A DNA stretch of 64,000 bases from positions 310,001 to 374,000 of the forward strand of contig NZ_JASZYR010000005.1 in assembly GCF_030316855.1 (NCBI RefSeq), read 5' to 3'. Positions within the stretch are counted from its first letter, which is position 1, and the number at the start of each line of letters is the position of its first letter. The notes beneath the pieces were generated by a model, which was given only the letters and a program-made list of their open reading frames with translations, was not told the origin of the DNA and did no database searches. This document shows, one piece after another, positions 27,626 through 36,305 of the stretch. Position numbers and translations under genes: made by a program. Source of the DNA: Variovorax sp. J22P240. Its GTDB lineage: Bacteria > Pseudomonadota > Gammaproteobacteria > Burkholderiales > Burkholderiaceae_C.

Positions 27626-28864
27626 TCAATCCCAGGAGAGCGCACCACCCGACTGATACTCGATCACGCGGGTTTCGAAGAAGTTGCGCTCCTTCTTCAG
27701 GTCAATCATTTCGCTCATCCAGGGGAACGGATTTTCCTCGTTCGGGAAGAGCGTTTCGAGGCCGATCTGCTGCGCGCGCCGGTTGGCGATGTAGCGCAGG
27801 TAGCCCTTGAACATGGATGCGTTCATGCCGAGCACGCCGCGCGGCATGGTGTCTTCGGCATATCGGTATTCGAGCTCGACGGCCTTCATGAAGAGGGCCT
27901 TGATCTCCGCCTTGAACTCGGCGGTCCAGAGGTGCGGGTTCTCGAGCTTGAGCTGGTTGATCAGGTCGATGCCGAAATTGCAGTGCATCGACTCGTCGCG
28001 CAGGATGTACTGGTACTGTTCGGCGGCGCCGGTCATCTTGTTCTGGCGGCCCAACGCGAGGATCTGCGTGAAACCGACGTAGAAGAAGAGTCCTTCCATC
28101 AGGCAGGCGAAGACGATCAGCGACTTGAGCAAGGTCTGGTCGTTCTCGTGCGTACCGGTGTGGAAGTTCGGGTCGCTGATGGCGTCGATGAACGGGATCA
28201 GGAACTGGTCCTTCTCGCGGATCGACGGGACTTCGTTGTAGGCGTTGAAGATCTCGCTCTCGTCCAGGCCGAGCGACTCGACGATGTACTGGTACGCGTG
28301 TGTGTGGATCGCTTCCTCGAAGGCCTGGCGAAGCAGGAACTGGCGGCACTCGGGCGCCGTGATGTGGCGGTAGGTGCCCAGCACGATGTTGTTGGCGGCC
28401 AGCGAGTCGGCGGTCACGAAGAAGCCGAGGTTGCGCTTGACGATGCGGCGCTCGTCCTCGGTCAGGCCGTTGGGATCTTTCCAGAGCGCGATGTCGCGCG
28501 TCATGTTCACTTCCTGCGGCATCCAGTGGTTGGCGCAGGTGGCGAGGTACTTTTCCCAGGCCCACTTGTACTTGAACGGAACCAGCTGGTTGACGTCGGT
28601 CTGGCCGTTGATGATGCGCTTGTCGGCAGCCTTGACGCGATGCGCCACCGGCGCGACGGACGACACTGCTTGTGCGGGCCGCAATGCTGCGCCGTCATCG
28701 AGCGTGCGCGCGACGGGCGAAGCGGAAGAGAGAGGGGAAGCAATTTGCGAAGTCGGAAACTCCGTCGAGCGGCCGACTTGCGTGCCGCTGTTCGATGTGT
28801 GCCGCAATCCTTGTTGCAGATCCTTTGGCAAGGAGGGCTTGACTTCTTCGTCCCAGGTCAACAT
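27626..28864 (-). CDS. nrdB: Class Ia ribonucleotide reductase, beta subunit NrdB
   Basis: Di-iron tyrosyl-radical subunit supplying the radical for deoxynucleotide synthesis. It is 412 residues. Start [13 protein letters not shown] at 28864; a TTG twelve bases upstream is possible. Iron ligands and radical region: [19 protein letters not shown] (Glu, His and the Tyr matching E. coli Tyr122) and [15 protein letters not shown]. Between residue ~20 and ~75 there is a Ser/Ala-rich, low-complexity extension not found in E. coli NrdB, before the conserved [18 protein letters not shown]. The 150-base gap after nrdA suggests that a separate promoter is possible. Confidence 0.95.
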   Translation of the reverse strand: MLTWDEEVKPSLPKDLQQGLRHTSNSGTQVGRSTEFPTSQIASPLSSASPVARTLDDGAALRPAQAVSSVAPVAHRVKAADKRIINGQTDVNQLVPFKYKWAWEKYLATCANHWMPQEVNMTRDIALWKDPNGLTEDERRIVKRNLGFFVTADSLAANNIVLGTYRHITAPECRQFLLRQAFEEAIHTHAYQYIVESLGLDESEIFNAYNEVPSIREKDQFLIPFIDAISDPNFHTGTHENDQTLLKSLIVFACLMEGLFFYVGFTQILALGRQNKMTGAAEQYQYILRDESMHCNFGIDLINQLKLENPHLWTAEFKAEIKALFMKAVELEYRYAEDTMPRGVLGMNASMFKGYLRYIANRRAQQIGLETLFPNEENPFPWMSEMIDLKKERNFFETRVIEYQSGGALSWD

Positions 28865-29014
28865 AGAAAAATCCAATGCTCAAATTATGTGAGCAACGAT
28901 GTGAGTTGCAAAGTGCTCCTTCACATCGCGCTCCAATTATGTTGTCGTTATGTTGTTCGCATGCATCGCAATTTGTCAGGCAATGCCGCGAACGACCTCC
29001 ACTTCATGCCGACA

Positions 29015-31933
29015 TCATTGGCATGCTTCGCACGTCGGATCGTCGACGCCGCAAAAAGCGATGTCGGTTGCGGGCATCGCATTCAACTGCGCTTGCGCTG
29101 CGAGTGCAGCGGCTTCGAGTGCGCTCATGCCTTGCGATGCATCGCCGCTGCCTGAAGACACCGCGTTGAGCCGACCCGATTGAACAGTGGACTTCTCGGC
29201 ATGCGTCGCGCTCTGCGTGCGCAGGTAGTAGGTGGTCTTCAAGCCGCGCAGCCATGCGAGCTTGTAGGTGTCGTCGAGCTTCTTGCCTGATGCACCGGCC
29301 ATGTAGATGTTGAGCGACTGCGCTTGGTCGATCCACTTCTGGCGACGCGCAGCGGCCTCGACCAACCACGTGGTCTCGACCTCGAACGCGGTCGCGTAGA
29401 GCGCCTTGACGTCCTGCGGCACACGGTCGATGGGACGCAGCGAACCGTCGAAGTGCTTCAGGTCCATCACCATCACGTCGTCCCACAGGCCCAGGCGCTT
29501 GAGGTCGCGCACCAGGTAATGGTTGATGACGGTGAACTCGCCGGAGAGGTTGGACTTGACCGAGAGGTTGCCGAAGCAGGGCTCGATCGATGCATCCACG
29601 CCGATGATGTTCGAGATGGTCGCGGTCGGTGCGATGGCGACGCAGTTGGAGTTGCGCATGCCGTCGGCCTTGATCTTCTGGCGCAGCGCGTCCCAGTCGA
29701 GCGTTGCAGAACGGTCCACTTCGACGTATCCGCCGCGTGCCTTTTCGAGCAGGTCGAGCGTGTCGGGCGGAAGCACTCCCTTGTCCCACAGCGAGCCCTT
29801 GTAGCTCGAGTACTTGCCGCGTTCGCGCGCCAGGTCGGTCGAGGCCCAGTAGGCGTGGTAGCAGATCGCTTCCATCGATTCGTCGGCGAACTGCACGGCT
29901 TCCTGCGAGGCGTAGGGAATGCGCAGTTCATACAGTGCGTCCTGGAAGCCCATCAGGCCGAGGCCGACCGGGCGATGGCGCAGGTTCGAATCGCGCGCCT
30001 TCTTGACAGCGTAGTAGTTGATGTCGATCACGTTGTCGAGCATGCGCATCGCGGTCGAGATGGTGCGCTTGAGCTTTTCCTGATCGACCTTGCCGTCCTT
30101 CAGATGCTGCAGCAGGTTGACCGAGCCGAGGTTGCAGACGGCGGTTTCGGTGTCGCTGGTGTTGAGCGTGATCTCAGTGCAGAGGTTCGACGAATGAACC
30201 ACGCCGGCGTGCTGCTGAGGCGATCGCACGTTGCAGGCGTCCTTGAACGTGATCCACGGATGCCCGGTTTCGAACAGCATCGTGAGCATCTTGCGCCAGA
30301 GGTCGGTGGCCTGGAGCGTGCGGCTCGGCTTGATGTCGCCGCGCGCAGCCTTTTCTTCGTAGGCCACGTAGGCGGTTTCGAAGTCGGCGCCGAACTTGTC
30401 ATGCAGGTCAGGCACGTTGGAAGGCGAGAACAGCGTCCAGGTGCCCTTTTCCATCACGCGGCGCATGAAGAGGTCGGGAATCCAGTTCGCCGTGTTCATG
30501 TCGTGCGTGCGGCGGCGGTCATCGCCGGTGTTCTTGCGCAGTTCGAGGAATTCCTCGATGTCGAGGTGCCAGCTTTCCAGGTAGGTGCAGACCGCGCCCT
30601 TGCGCTTGCCGCCCTGGTTGACTGCGACCGCGGTGTCGTTCACGACCTTCAGGAAAGGCACGACGCCCTGCGATTCGCCGTTGGTGCCCTTGATATGGCT
30701 GCCGAGGGCGCGCACGCGCGTCCAGTCGTTGCCCAGGCCACCGGCGAACTTGGAGAGCAGCGCGTTTTCCTTGATCGACTCGTAGATGCCGTCGAGGTCG
30801 TCGGGCACGGTCGTCAGGTAACAGCTGGACAGCTGCGAGCGCAGCGTGCCGCTGTTGAACAAGGTCGGCGTGCTCGACATGAAGTCGAAGGAGGACAGCA
30901 CTTCATAGAACTCGATCGCCCGGGCTTCGCGGTCGATCTCGTTGAGCGAGAGGCCCATCGCGACGCGCATGAAGAAGGCTTGCGGGAGTTCGATGCGCGA
31001 TTTGCGCACGTGCAGGAAGTAGCGGTCGTAGAGCGTCTGCAGGCCGAGATAGTCGAACTGCATGTCGCGTTCGGGCTTGAGCGCGGCGCCAAGGCGGGCC
31101 AGATCGAACTGCAGCAGCTTCTCGTCCAGCAGCTCGTTGTCGACGCCCTTCTTGATGAACTGCGGGAAGTAGTCGGCGTAGGCCTGGGCCCGTTCGGCCG
31201 GCGGCACTTCGCGGCCGATCACTTCCTTGAAGATCGTGTGCAGCAGCAGGCGGGCGGTGGCGAAGGTGTAGTCGGGGTCCTTCTCGATCAGCGTGCGGGC
31301 AGCGAGGATCGAAGCCTTGTAGACCTCGTCGAGCGGAACGCCGTCGTAGAGATTGCGCATGGTCTCGGCCACTATCGGGCCGGCCGTGATGCTGTCGCCC
31401 AGGTCGGTGCAGGCGGATTCGATCAGGGCCTTGAGTTCGTTCAGGTCGAGCGCCACGCGCTCGCCGCGGTCCAGCACGTGCAGCGTGGAAACGGCAACCT
31501 GCGACTCGGTGTCGCCCTGTTTCGTGCGCTCCTGCGAGCGGCGTTCGCGGTACAGCACATAGGCGCGGGCGATCTCGTGGTGGCCGCCGCGCATCAGGCC
31601 GAGTTCGACCTGGTCCTGCACGTCCTCGATATGGAAGGTGCCGCCGCCCGGTCGCGAGCGGACCATGGCGCGGACCACGCCTTGCGTCAGGTTGTCGACC
31701 GTCTCGCGCACGCTGGCGGACGCCGCGCCCTGCGTGCCATGCACTGCAAGGAAGGCCTTCATCATCGCGATGGCGATCTTGTTCGGCTCGAAAGGCACGA
31801 CCGAGCCGTTGCGGCGAATGATCTGGTAATGGGCGAGCGCGTTGCCTGCAGGCGAGCCGGCAACGTCGCGGTTTTGCGGCGTCGAGGGTACGGCGCGGGA
31901 AGTAGAGGAGGGGGGGGTCAGGGCTGTTTGCAT
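29015..31933 (-). CDS. nrdA: Class Ia ribonucleotide reductase, alpha subunit NrdA
   Basis: Catalytic subunit reducing ribonucleoside diphosphates, 972 residues. The longer length comes from an N-terminal extension and an ATP-cone (IIRRNGSVVPFEPNKIAIAM) that senses dATP/ATP. Active-site cysteines are in LSSCYLTTVPDD, SSNLCTEITLN and TAVCNLGSVNLL. The radical-transfer tyrosine pair is in KTTYYLRTQSAT. The C-terminal redox cysteines are in the final CEACQ. The ATG at 31933 is chosen because upstream in-frame codons overlap the promoter region. Two NrdR boxes lie 80-130 bases upstream. Confidence 0.96.
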   Translation of the reverse strand: MQTALTPPSSTSRAVPSTPQNRDVAGSPAGNALAHYQIIRRNGSVVPFEPNKIAIAMMKAFLAVHGTQGAASASVRETVDNLTQGVVRAMVRSRPGGGTFHIEDVQDQVELGLMRGGHHEIARAYVLYRERRSQERTKQGDTESQVAVSTLHVLDRGERVALDLNELKALIESACTDLGDSITAGPIVAETMRNLYDGVPLDEVYKASILAARTLIEKDPDYTFATARLLLHTIFKEVIGREVPPAERAQAYADYFPQFIKKGVDNELLDEKLLQFDLARLGAALKPERDMQFDYLGLQTLYDRYFLHVRKSRIELPQAFFMRVAMGLSLNEIDREARAIEFYEVLSSFDFMSSTPTLFNSGTLRSQLSSCYLTTVPDDLDGIYESIKENALLSKFAGGLGNDWTRVRALGSHIKGTNGESQGVVPFLKVVNDTAVAVNQGGKRKGAVCTYLESWHLDIEEFLELRKNTGDDRRRTHDMNTANWIPDLFMRRVMEKGTWTLFSPSNVPDLHDKFGADFETAYVAYEEKAARGDIKPSRTLQATDLWRKMLTMLFETGHPWITFKDACNVRSPQQHAGVVHSSNLCTEITLNTSDTETAVCNLGSVNLLQHLKDGKVDQEKLKRTISTAMRMLDNVIDINYYAVKKARDSNLRHRPVGLGLMGFQDALYELRIPYASQEAVQFADESMEAICYHAYWASTDLARERGKYSSYKGSLWDKGVLPPDTLDLLEKARGGYVEVDRSATLDWDALRQKIKADGMRNSNCVAIAPTATISNIIGVDASIEPCFGNLSVKSNLSGEFTVINHYLVRDLKRLGLWDDVMVMDLKHFDGSLRPIDRVPQDVKALYATAFEVETTWLVEAAARRQKWIDQAQSLNIYMAGASGKKLDDTYKLAWLRGLKTTYYLRTQSATHAEKSTVQSGRLNAVSSGSGDASQGMSALEAAALAAQAQLNAMPATDIAFCGVDDPTCEACQ

Positions 31934-32012
31934 TCGATCCTCGTTGGCAATTCTTGTTGGGGCGGCAGTGCCGTGTTGGCCATTGTTCCGGGCGGTACGC
32001 GCCGGGCAGGGC

Positions 32013-32028
32013 ACACTATATCTGGGGC
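32013..32028 (-). promoter_or_regulatory. NrdR box, proximal to nrdA
   Basis: ACACTATATCTGGGGC on the + strand. The left half matches the NrdR consensus acaCwAtATaTwGtgt closely and the right half is degenerate. Together with the second box 16 bases away it forms the usual pair spaced by three helical turns. Confidence 0.7.
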
Positions 32029-32044
32029 CCATGGGGTCCACAAC

Positions 32045-32060
32045 CCACTAGATATAGTGT
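32045..32060 (-). promoter_or_regulatory. NrdR box, distal to nrdA
   Basis: CCACTAGATATAGTGT on the + strand, close to the palindromic NrdR consensus. Start-to-start spacing to the first box is 32 bases. NrdR represses ribonucleotide reductase genes when dATP is high; that role is known for the family and inferred here. Confidence 0.8.
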
Positions 32061-32281
32061 TTTCGACAATCTACAACGACCGTGATTTTTGTTGCTGGAC
32101 GCCGAAGGCACATTTATCCCGCATCACCAGTGCCCCACGTTAACTGGGTCCGCGATCTACGGGGGTTTCCGAGGGATTTGGGCCTGAAAACCGCATGGTT
32201 GCTGCGCTTGCGCAGCGCGGGGGGATCATTCGCGGCGATGCACCCGGGATACATCGCCCGTTGCTTCGCGATTGAAAAATT

Positions 32282-32872
32282 TCAGCGTGTTGCGACGCCC
32301 GGGGGGAACATCGCCGGATCCCAGCCGAGTTCCGCGCGCAGGAGGCGCCAATCAAAGCCGGCGCCCGGGTCTTCCTTGCGGCCCGGCGCAATGTGTTCGT
32401 GGCCGGCGATGAATTCGATCGCGTAGTGCTGCGCGATCGCCGGGCACAGGCTGGCCAGGGTTTCGTATTGCGCGCCTTCGAAGGGTTCGCCCTCCAGCCC
32501 TTCGAGCTCGATGCCGATCGAATCGTCGTTGCAGTTCGCGCGGCCGCGCCAGGACGAAGCGCCGGCGTGCCACGCGCGGTCGTCGCAGCTCACGAACTGC
32601 CACAGCTCGCCGTTGCGTCTTATATAGAAGTGAGCGGAGACCTCCAGGCCGCGGATGGCGGCGAAGTAGGGATGCGCGTCCCAGTCGAGGCGATTCGTGA
32701 AGAGCTGCTGCACTTCGTCGCCGCCGTAGCGGCCGGGTGGCAGGCTGATCGAATGCAGGACGACGAGGTCGATCTGCGCGCCGTCCGGGCGTGGCCCGAA
32801 ATTGGGGGAGCGCAACTGTCGGGCGAAGCGATACCAGCCGGACTGCCAGAGTCCGGCGCCGGGTTCATTCAT
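32282..32872 (-). CDS. ampD: 1,6-anhydro-N-acetylmuramyl-L-alanine amidase AmpD
   Basis: Cytoplasmic zinc amidase that removes peptides from anhydromuropeptides in cell-wall recycling and so keeps AmpR-type inducers low. It is 196 residues. Zinc and catalytic residues are in LVVLHSISLPPG (His), and GHEHIAPGRKEDPG (His, Lys and Asp). The SAHFYIRRNGELWQFV and DDSIGIELEG segments are typical. The start MNEPGAGLWQSGWYRFA at 32872 overlaps the 3' end of the upstream regulator gene by eight bases. It has no signal peptide, which separates it from periplasmic AmiD-type enzymes. Confidence 0.94.
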   Translation of the reverse strand: MNEPGAGLWQSGWYRFARQLRSPNFGPRPDGAQIDLVVLHSISLPPGRYGGDEVQQLFTNRLDWDAHPYFAAIRGLEVSAHFYIRRNGELWQFVSCDDRAWHAGASSWRGRANCNDDSIGIELEGLEGEPFEGAQYETLASLCPAIAQHYAIEFIAGHEHIAPGRKEDPGAGFDWRLLRAELGWDPAMFPPGVATR

Positions 32873-34382
32873 CGGCACCGAGACCATTGCCATCATCGCC
32901 ATTCGGTGTCGCGATGCCTAGGCGCGCGATGCGATAGCGGATTTGTCGAAGGCTCAAGCCGAGGCGCGCCGCCGCCGCCGTGCGATTGAAGCCGGTTTCC
33001 TGCAGGGCGCGGATGAGGATCTGGCGCTCCTGCTCATCGAGGTAGCCTTGCAGATCACTCGGCATCGCCGATGCCTGGCGCGTGGGCAATGGGGGCGCGG
33101 TCGCGGGACCAGGTTCCGGCAGAAGGACGGGCTCCGCCAACGCGGGTTCCGCAGGGATCACCGCGCTGTCGACGAGGTCGAGATGCAGCATGTCGCCGTC
33201 GTTCAACGCGACGGCGCGATGCAGGAGGTTCTCCAGTTCACGGACATTGCCGCGAAGCGGGTGCTCGGACAGGCGCTGGAGCACATCGGCCGACAGGGAG
33301 GGCACCGGCATGCCGGCATCGCCTGCGATGCGTTCGAGCAGCGCAATGCACAGCGCGGGCAGGTCGCTGCGACGCTCGCGCAAGGCCGGCACGGCGATCT
33401 CGATCACGTTGAGGCGGTAGAAAAGATCCTGCCGGAAGCGGCTGGCCTGGACCTCGGCGTGCAGGTCCTTGTGCGTGGCGCTCACGATGCGGACGTCGAC
33501 CGCATCCTCCTGCGTCGAGCCGATGGGGCGCACGCTGCGCTCCTGGATGGCGCGCAGCAGCTTGGACTGCATCGCCAGCGGCAGGTCGCCAATCTCGTCG
33601 AGGAACAAGGTGCCGCCGCGTGCCGCCTGGAAATAGCCGTCGCGGTCCTGGGAAGAGCCGGTGTAGGAGCCCTTGCGCGCGCCGAAGAATTCGGCTTCGA
33701 GAAGGTTCTCGGGAATGGCGCCGCAATTGACTGCGACGAACGGACCGTCGCTGCGCTGGCTGCACGCATGCACGGCGCGCGCGGCCAGTTCCTTGCCGGT
33801 GCCGGATTCGCCGCGCACCAGCACCGGCGCCATGCCCCGCGCCACCTTGGCGATGCGTGCCTTGACGAGGCGCATCGGTTCGGATTCGCCTACCAGCCGT
33901 TCGAGCGCAGCGACGCCGCTGCTGCCGATGGCCGGCACCGCCTTGCCGCCGTCGTCGCCCGTACGAACCGCTTTCGCCGTGGTCGGCTGTGCCGTCGCCT
34001 GCACGGCGGACGCCACGACCGAACGGAACTGCTTCAGGTCGACCGGTTTGGTGAGGTAGTCGAATGCGCCGGCCTTGAGCGCCTCGACCGCATTCTCAGC
34101 CGAGCCGTAGGCCGTCATCACGACGCAGCGCTCGGCGCGCTGGTCCTGCTGGATGCGCAGGAGGATCTCCATGCCGAGCCCGTCGGGCAGGCGCATGTCG
34201 GTGATCACGGCATCGAAGCGGCCGGCCTCCAGGTGCTGCCAGGCCTCCGACACGCTGCCGGCCGCCTCGACGCGGTAGCCCTCGCGAAGCAGCGTGAGTT
34301 CATAGAGTGTGCGCAGATCGGGTTCGTCGTCGACGACCAGGATCTGGGCGGGGCGCGGCGCGGACGGGTTAGGGGTGCTCAC
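32865..34382 (-). CDS. pilR: PilR-like sigma-54 response regulator
   Basis: Activator of sigma-54 promoters, 505 residues. Receiver domain: VVDDEPDLRTLYE, phosphorylated Asp in AVITDMRLPDG, and LTKPVDL. The AAA+ domain carries Walker A GESGTGKE, Walker B GGTLFLDEIGDLPL, and the arginine finger region LFYRLNVIEI. A Fis-type helix-turn-helix ends the protein (ETGFNRTAAAARLGLSLRQ). The sigma-54 contact loop reads GSYTGS rather than GAFTGA. The symbol follows gene order with a six-helix PilS-type kinase; pilA is not in the window, so control of type IV pili is inferred. Confidence 0.82.
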   Translation of the reverse strand: MSTPNPSAPRPAQILVVDDEPDLRTLYELTLLREGYRVEAAGSVSEAWQHLEAGRFDAVITDMRLPDGLGMEILLRIQQDQRAERCVVMTAYGSAENAVEALKAGAFDYLTKPVDLKQFRSVVASAVQATAQPTTAKAVRTGDDGGKAVPAIGSSGVAALERLVGESEPMRLVKARIAKVARGMAPVLVRGESGTGKELAARAVHACSQRSDGPFVAVNCGAIPENLLEAEFFGARKGSYTGSSQDRDGYFQAARGGTLFLDEIGDLPLAMQSKLLRAIQERSVRPIGSTQEDAVDVRIVSATHKDLHAEVQASRFRQDLFYRLNVIEIAVPALRERRSDLPALCIALLERIAGDAGMPVPSLSADVLQRLSEHPLRGNVRELENLLHRAVALNDGDMLHLDLVDSAVIPAEPALAEPVLLPEPGPATAPPLPTRQASAMPSDLQGYLDEQERQILIRALQETGFNRTAAAARLGLSLRQIRYRIARLGIATPNGDDGNGLGADE

Positions 34383-34386
34383 ACTG

Positions 34387-36066
34387 CTATTGTGTCAGTC
34401 GAGTTTCGGCCGCTGCAAACGCGACGAAAAACTCGTTGCCCTCCGGCCCTGTCGGGGACAGAGTGCGGCGCTCGTAGCCGATCGTCGCGCCGTGGCGCTC
34501 GCACAACTCGCGACACAGGAACAGACCCAGGCCGCTCGAACGGCTTTCGGAAGAGAAGAAGGGTTCGAATAGATGCCGCTGCACCGCGGGTTCGAGCGGT
34601 GCACCGTCGCTCCATATCTGGAGGCAAGGCCGGCCGGCGGAGTTCACGCGCGTGGTGATCTGGATCGAACCCTCGCGGTCCCCTGCATAGCGCGCTGCGT
34701 TGTCGAGCAGGTTCACGAGGATGCGGCGCAGGTGCTCGACGTCGAAGCGCACGTCGCTTCCGGTCGCGTCGAGCGCCAGCAGCACGCCTTGCCGCTGCGC
34801 GTGCTGCACCCATTCTTCCGCGAGCGTACGGACGGTCGGGTCGAGGATGATCTGTTCGCCGAGCGGCAGCACGCGCTGTTGCCGGGCCCGCGCCACATCG
34901 AGCACATCGTCGACGATGCGCGACAGGCGCTGCGCGTTCTGTTGCACCATCGTCGTGAGCTGCCGATGCGCAGGGTCGACCAGGTCCTCGCCGAGCAGTG
35001 CGCTGGCCTGGGTGATGGCGGCGAGCGGATTGCGGATCTCGTGCGCGACCGCCGCCGACATGCGTCCCATGGCTGCCAGCTTCTCGGTGCGGATGCGGGC
35101 TTCGAGTTCGCGCAGATCCTGCAGGAACATCACGCACAAGCTTTCGGTGTGGCGATCCCTCGTTTGCGTGAGGCGTGTGCGCACCCGGACTTCGCGCGCC
35201 GTGCCCTGTGCTTGCGCGACGGGAATTTCCTTTGATTGGGGCGTGCGCCGTGAGAAGGTCTGCCGCGCAAGTGCGGCGAGCGGAGCCCATGCCGGATGCG
35301 CACTCAGCGCGAACGGCAGCGCGAGTTCCGCCAGGCCCTGGCCGAGGATGGCATCGGCGGCCGGGTTGGTGGCGTGCACTTGGCCTTGGGCATCGATCAC
35401 CAGGACGCCTTCGCTCAGCGTCTCGATCACGAGGTCGTTGACCAGTGCATGCATCTGCGCCGCGCCGCGGTTTCGCTGCGCCACCGCTTCCTCGCGCGTC
35501 AGCCGGCGCGCCAACTCGTGCGCCAGCAAGGCCACCACGAAGAGCCCCGTGCCGGTCAGCGCCGCCTGGACGAACCGGGGCGAGGTGTCCGTGGGCTGCT
35601 CCAGCCAGAACCAGGTCGCATGCGCCAGCAGCAGCAAGGTGGCTGCAGCCGTCGTGCCGAGGCCCACCGCGCTCGTGCCCAGCACCGCGCCCATCAACAC
35701 GGGCAGCGCGAACAGCGGTGTGTAGTTGATGCTGCCGACCTGCATCACTTGCAGCGCCGTGAAAGTGACGAGGTCGACCCCGATGGTCGAGAGCCACGCA
35801 CCCCCGACGCCCCGTATCGGCTTGAACGGCGCAAACCGCGCCGCCAGCAGCGCGGCGATGACATAGCCGGCCGACAGTGCAACGGCGGCCGGCTGCATCG
35901 ACTGTCCCAGGACCATGGCCAGGGCCTGCAACAGCAGCAGCACCGCCGCGACAAAGCATCGCGCGGCTATGAAACCCCGCCACAGGCGCTGCAGCGCCGA
36001 GCTTTCGCCGCTGAAATGTTCGAGCGAGCTCCAGTCCGTGGCCGGGTCGCTCCGTGACCAGGTCAC
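34387..36066 (-). CDS. pilS: PilS-like membrane sensor histidine kinase
   Basis: Encodes 559 residues. Six membrane helices occupy roughly residues 30-190 with short loops, as in Pseudomonas PilS. A PAS segment (LSEGVLVIDAQGQVHATNP) comes next, then the phospho-acceptor box MSAAVAHEIRNPLAAITQAS, the N box NLLDNAARYAGD and the G box SSGLGLFLCRELCERHGA. The GTG start at 36066 overlaps the TGA of the small upstream gene; the frame is open much further upstream but that part runs through other genes. It ends four bases before the regulator start, so kinase and regulator form one operon. Confidence 0.85.
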   Translation of the reverse strand: MTWSRSDPATDWSSLEHFSGESSALQRLWRGFIAARCFVAAVLLLLQALAMVLGQSMQPAAVALSAGYVIAALLAARFAPFKPIRGVGGAWLSTIGVDLVTFTALQVMQVGSINYTPLFALPVLMGAVLGTSAVGLGTTAAATLLLLAHATWFWLEQPTDTSPRFVQAALTGTGLFVVALLAHELARRLTREEAVAQRNRGAAQMHALVNDLVIETLSEGVLVIDAQGQVHATNPAADAILGQGLAELALPFALSAHPAWAPLAALARQTFSRRTPQSKEIPVAQAQGTAREVRVRTRLTQTRDRHTESLCVMFLQDLRELEARIRTEKLAAMGRMSAAVAHEIRNPLAAITQASALLGEDLVDPAHRQLTTMVQQNAQRLSRIVDDVLDVARARQQRVLPLGEQIILDPTVRTLAEEWVQHAQRQGVLLALDATGSDVRFDVEHLRRILVNLLDNAARYAGDREGSIQITTRVNSAGRPCLQIWSDGAPLEPAVQRHLFEPFFSSESRSSGLGLFLCRELCERHGATIGYERRTLSPTGPEGNEFFVAFAAAETRLTQ

Positions 36067-36305
36067 TTGGCTCGCCCTGCGGCTTGGCGGTGGGCTGCGC
36101 TGCAGTAGATCCCCGATGGCCCGGTGATTGCATCGGCGGCTGGCAGGTGGAGGCCGCAATGGGCGCAACGGACCATGGCTTGGGGGGCGCCGACGGCCGG
36201 TGGCTTGGCGGGCGGTGGGGGGCGCGACTGCATTTCTTCGCGGCGGTTCTTTCGCCAGATCCAGATGGCCACGAAGATGACGGCGAGGACGAGAAGGTAT
36301 TTCAT
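36063..36305 (-). CDS. Small PP0621-like membrane protein with Cys/His motifs
   Basis: Encodes 80 residues. One N-terminal helix (MKYLLVLAVIFVAIWIWRKN) is followed by a Pro-rich linker, then a small domain with VRCAHCGLHLP and GIYCSAAHRQ. The CxxC plus C-x3-H arrangement suggests a metal-binding site. This matches the PP0621 family found beside PilS/PilR and YpjD genes, of unknown function. It is joined by ATGA overlap to ypjD upstream and by GTGA overlap to pilS downstream, so all are one transcript. Confidence 0.8.
   Translation of the reverse strand: MKYLLVLAVIFVAIWIWRKNRREEMQSRPPPPAKPPAVGAPQAMVRCAHCGLHLPAADAITGPSGIYCSAAHRQAAGRAK

Larger units (their letters stand above)
31934..32281. other. 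348-base gap between ampD and nrdA: nrd promoter region
   Basis: No gene is seen here. On the minus strand it contains two NrdR-type boxes and a possible promoter, TTGTAG near 32075 with TATCTA about 16 bases on, so the distal box would overlap the -10 element. The part nearest ampD (32110-32281) shows no clear terminator. Confidence 0.6.

Noticed and set aside
29324..32143. 939-codon + strand frame opposite nrdA
   Set aside because: Shadow frame; the minus strand encodes all catalytic cysteines and tyrosines of NrdA.
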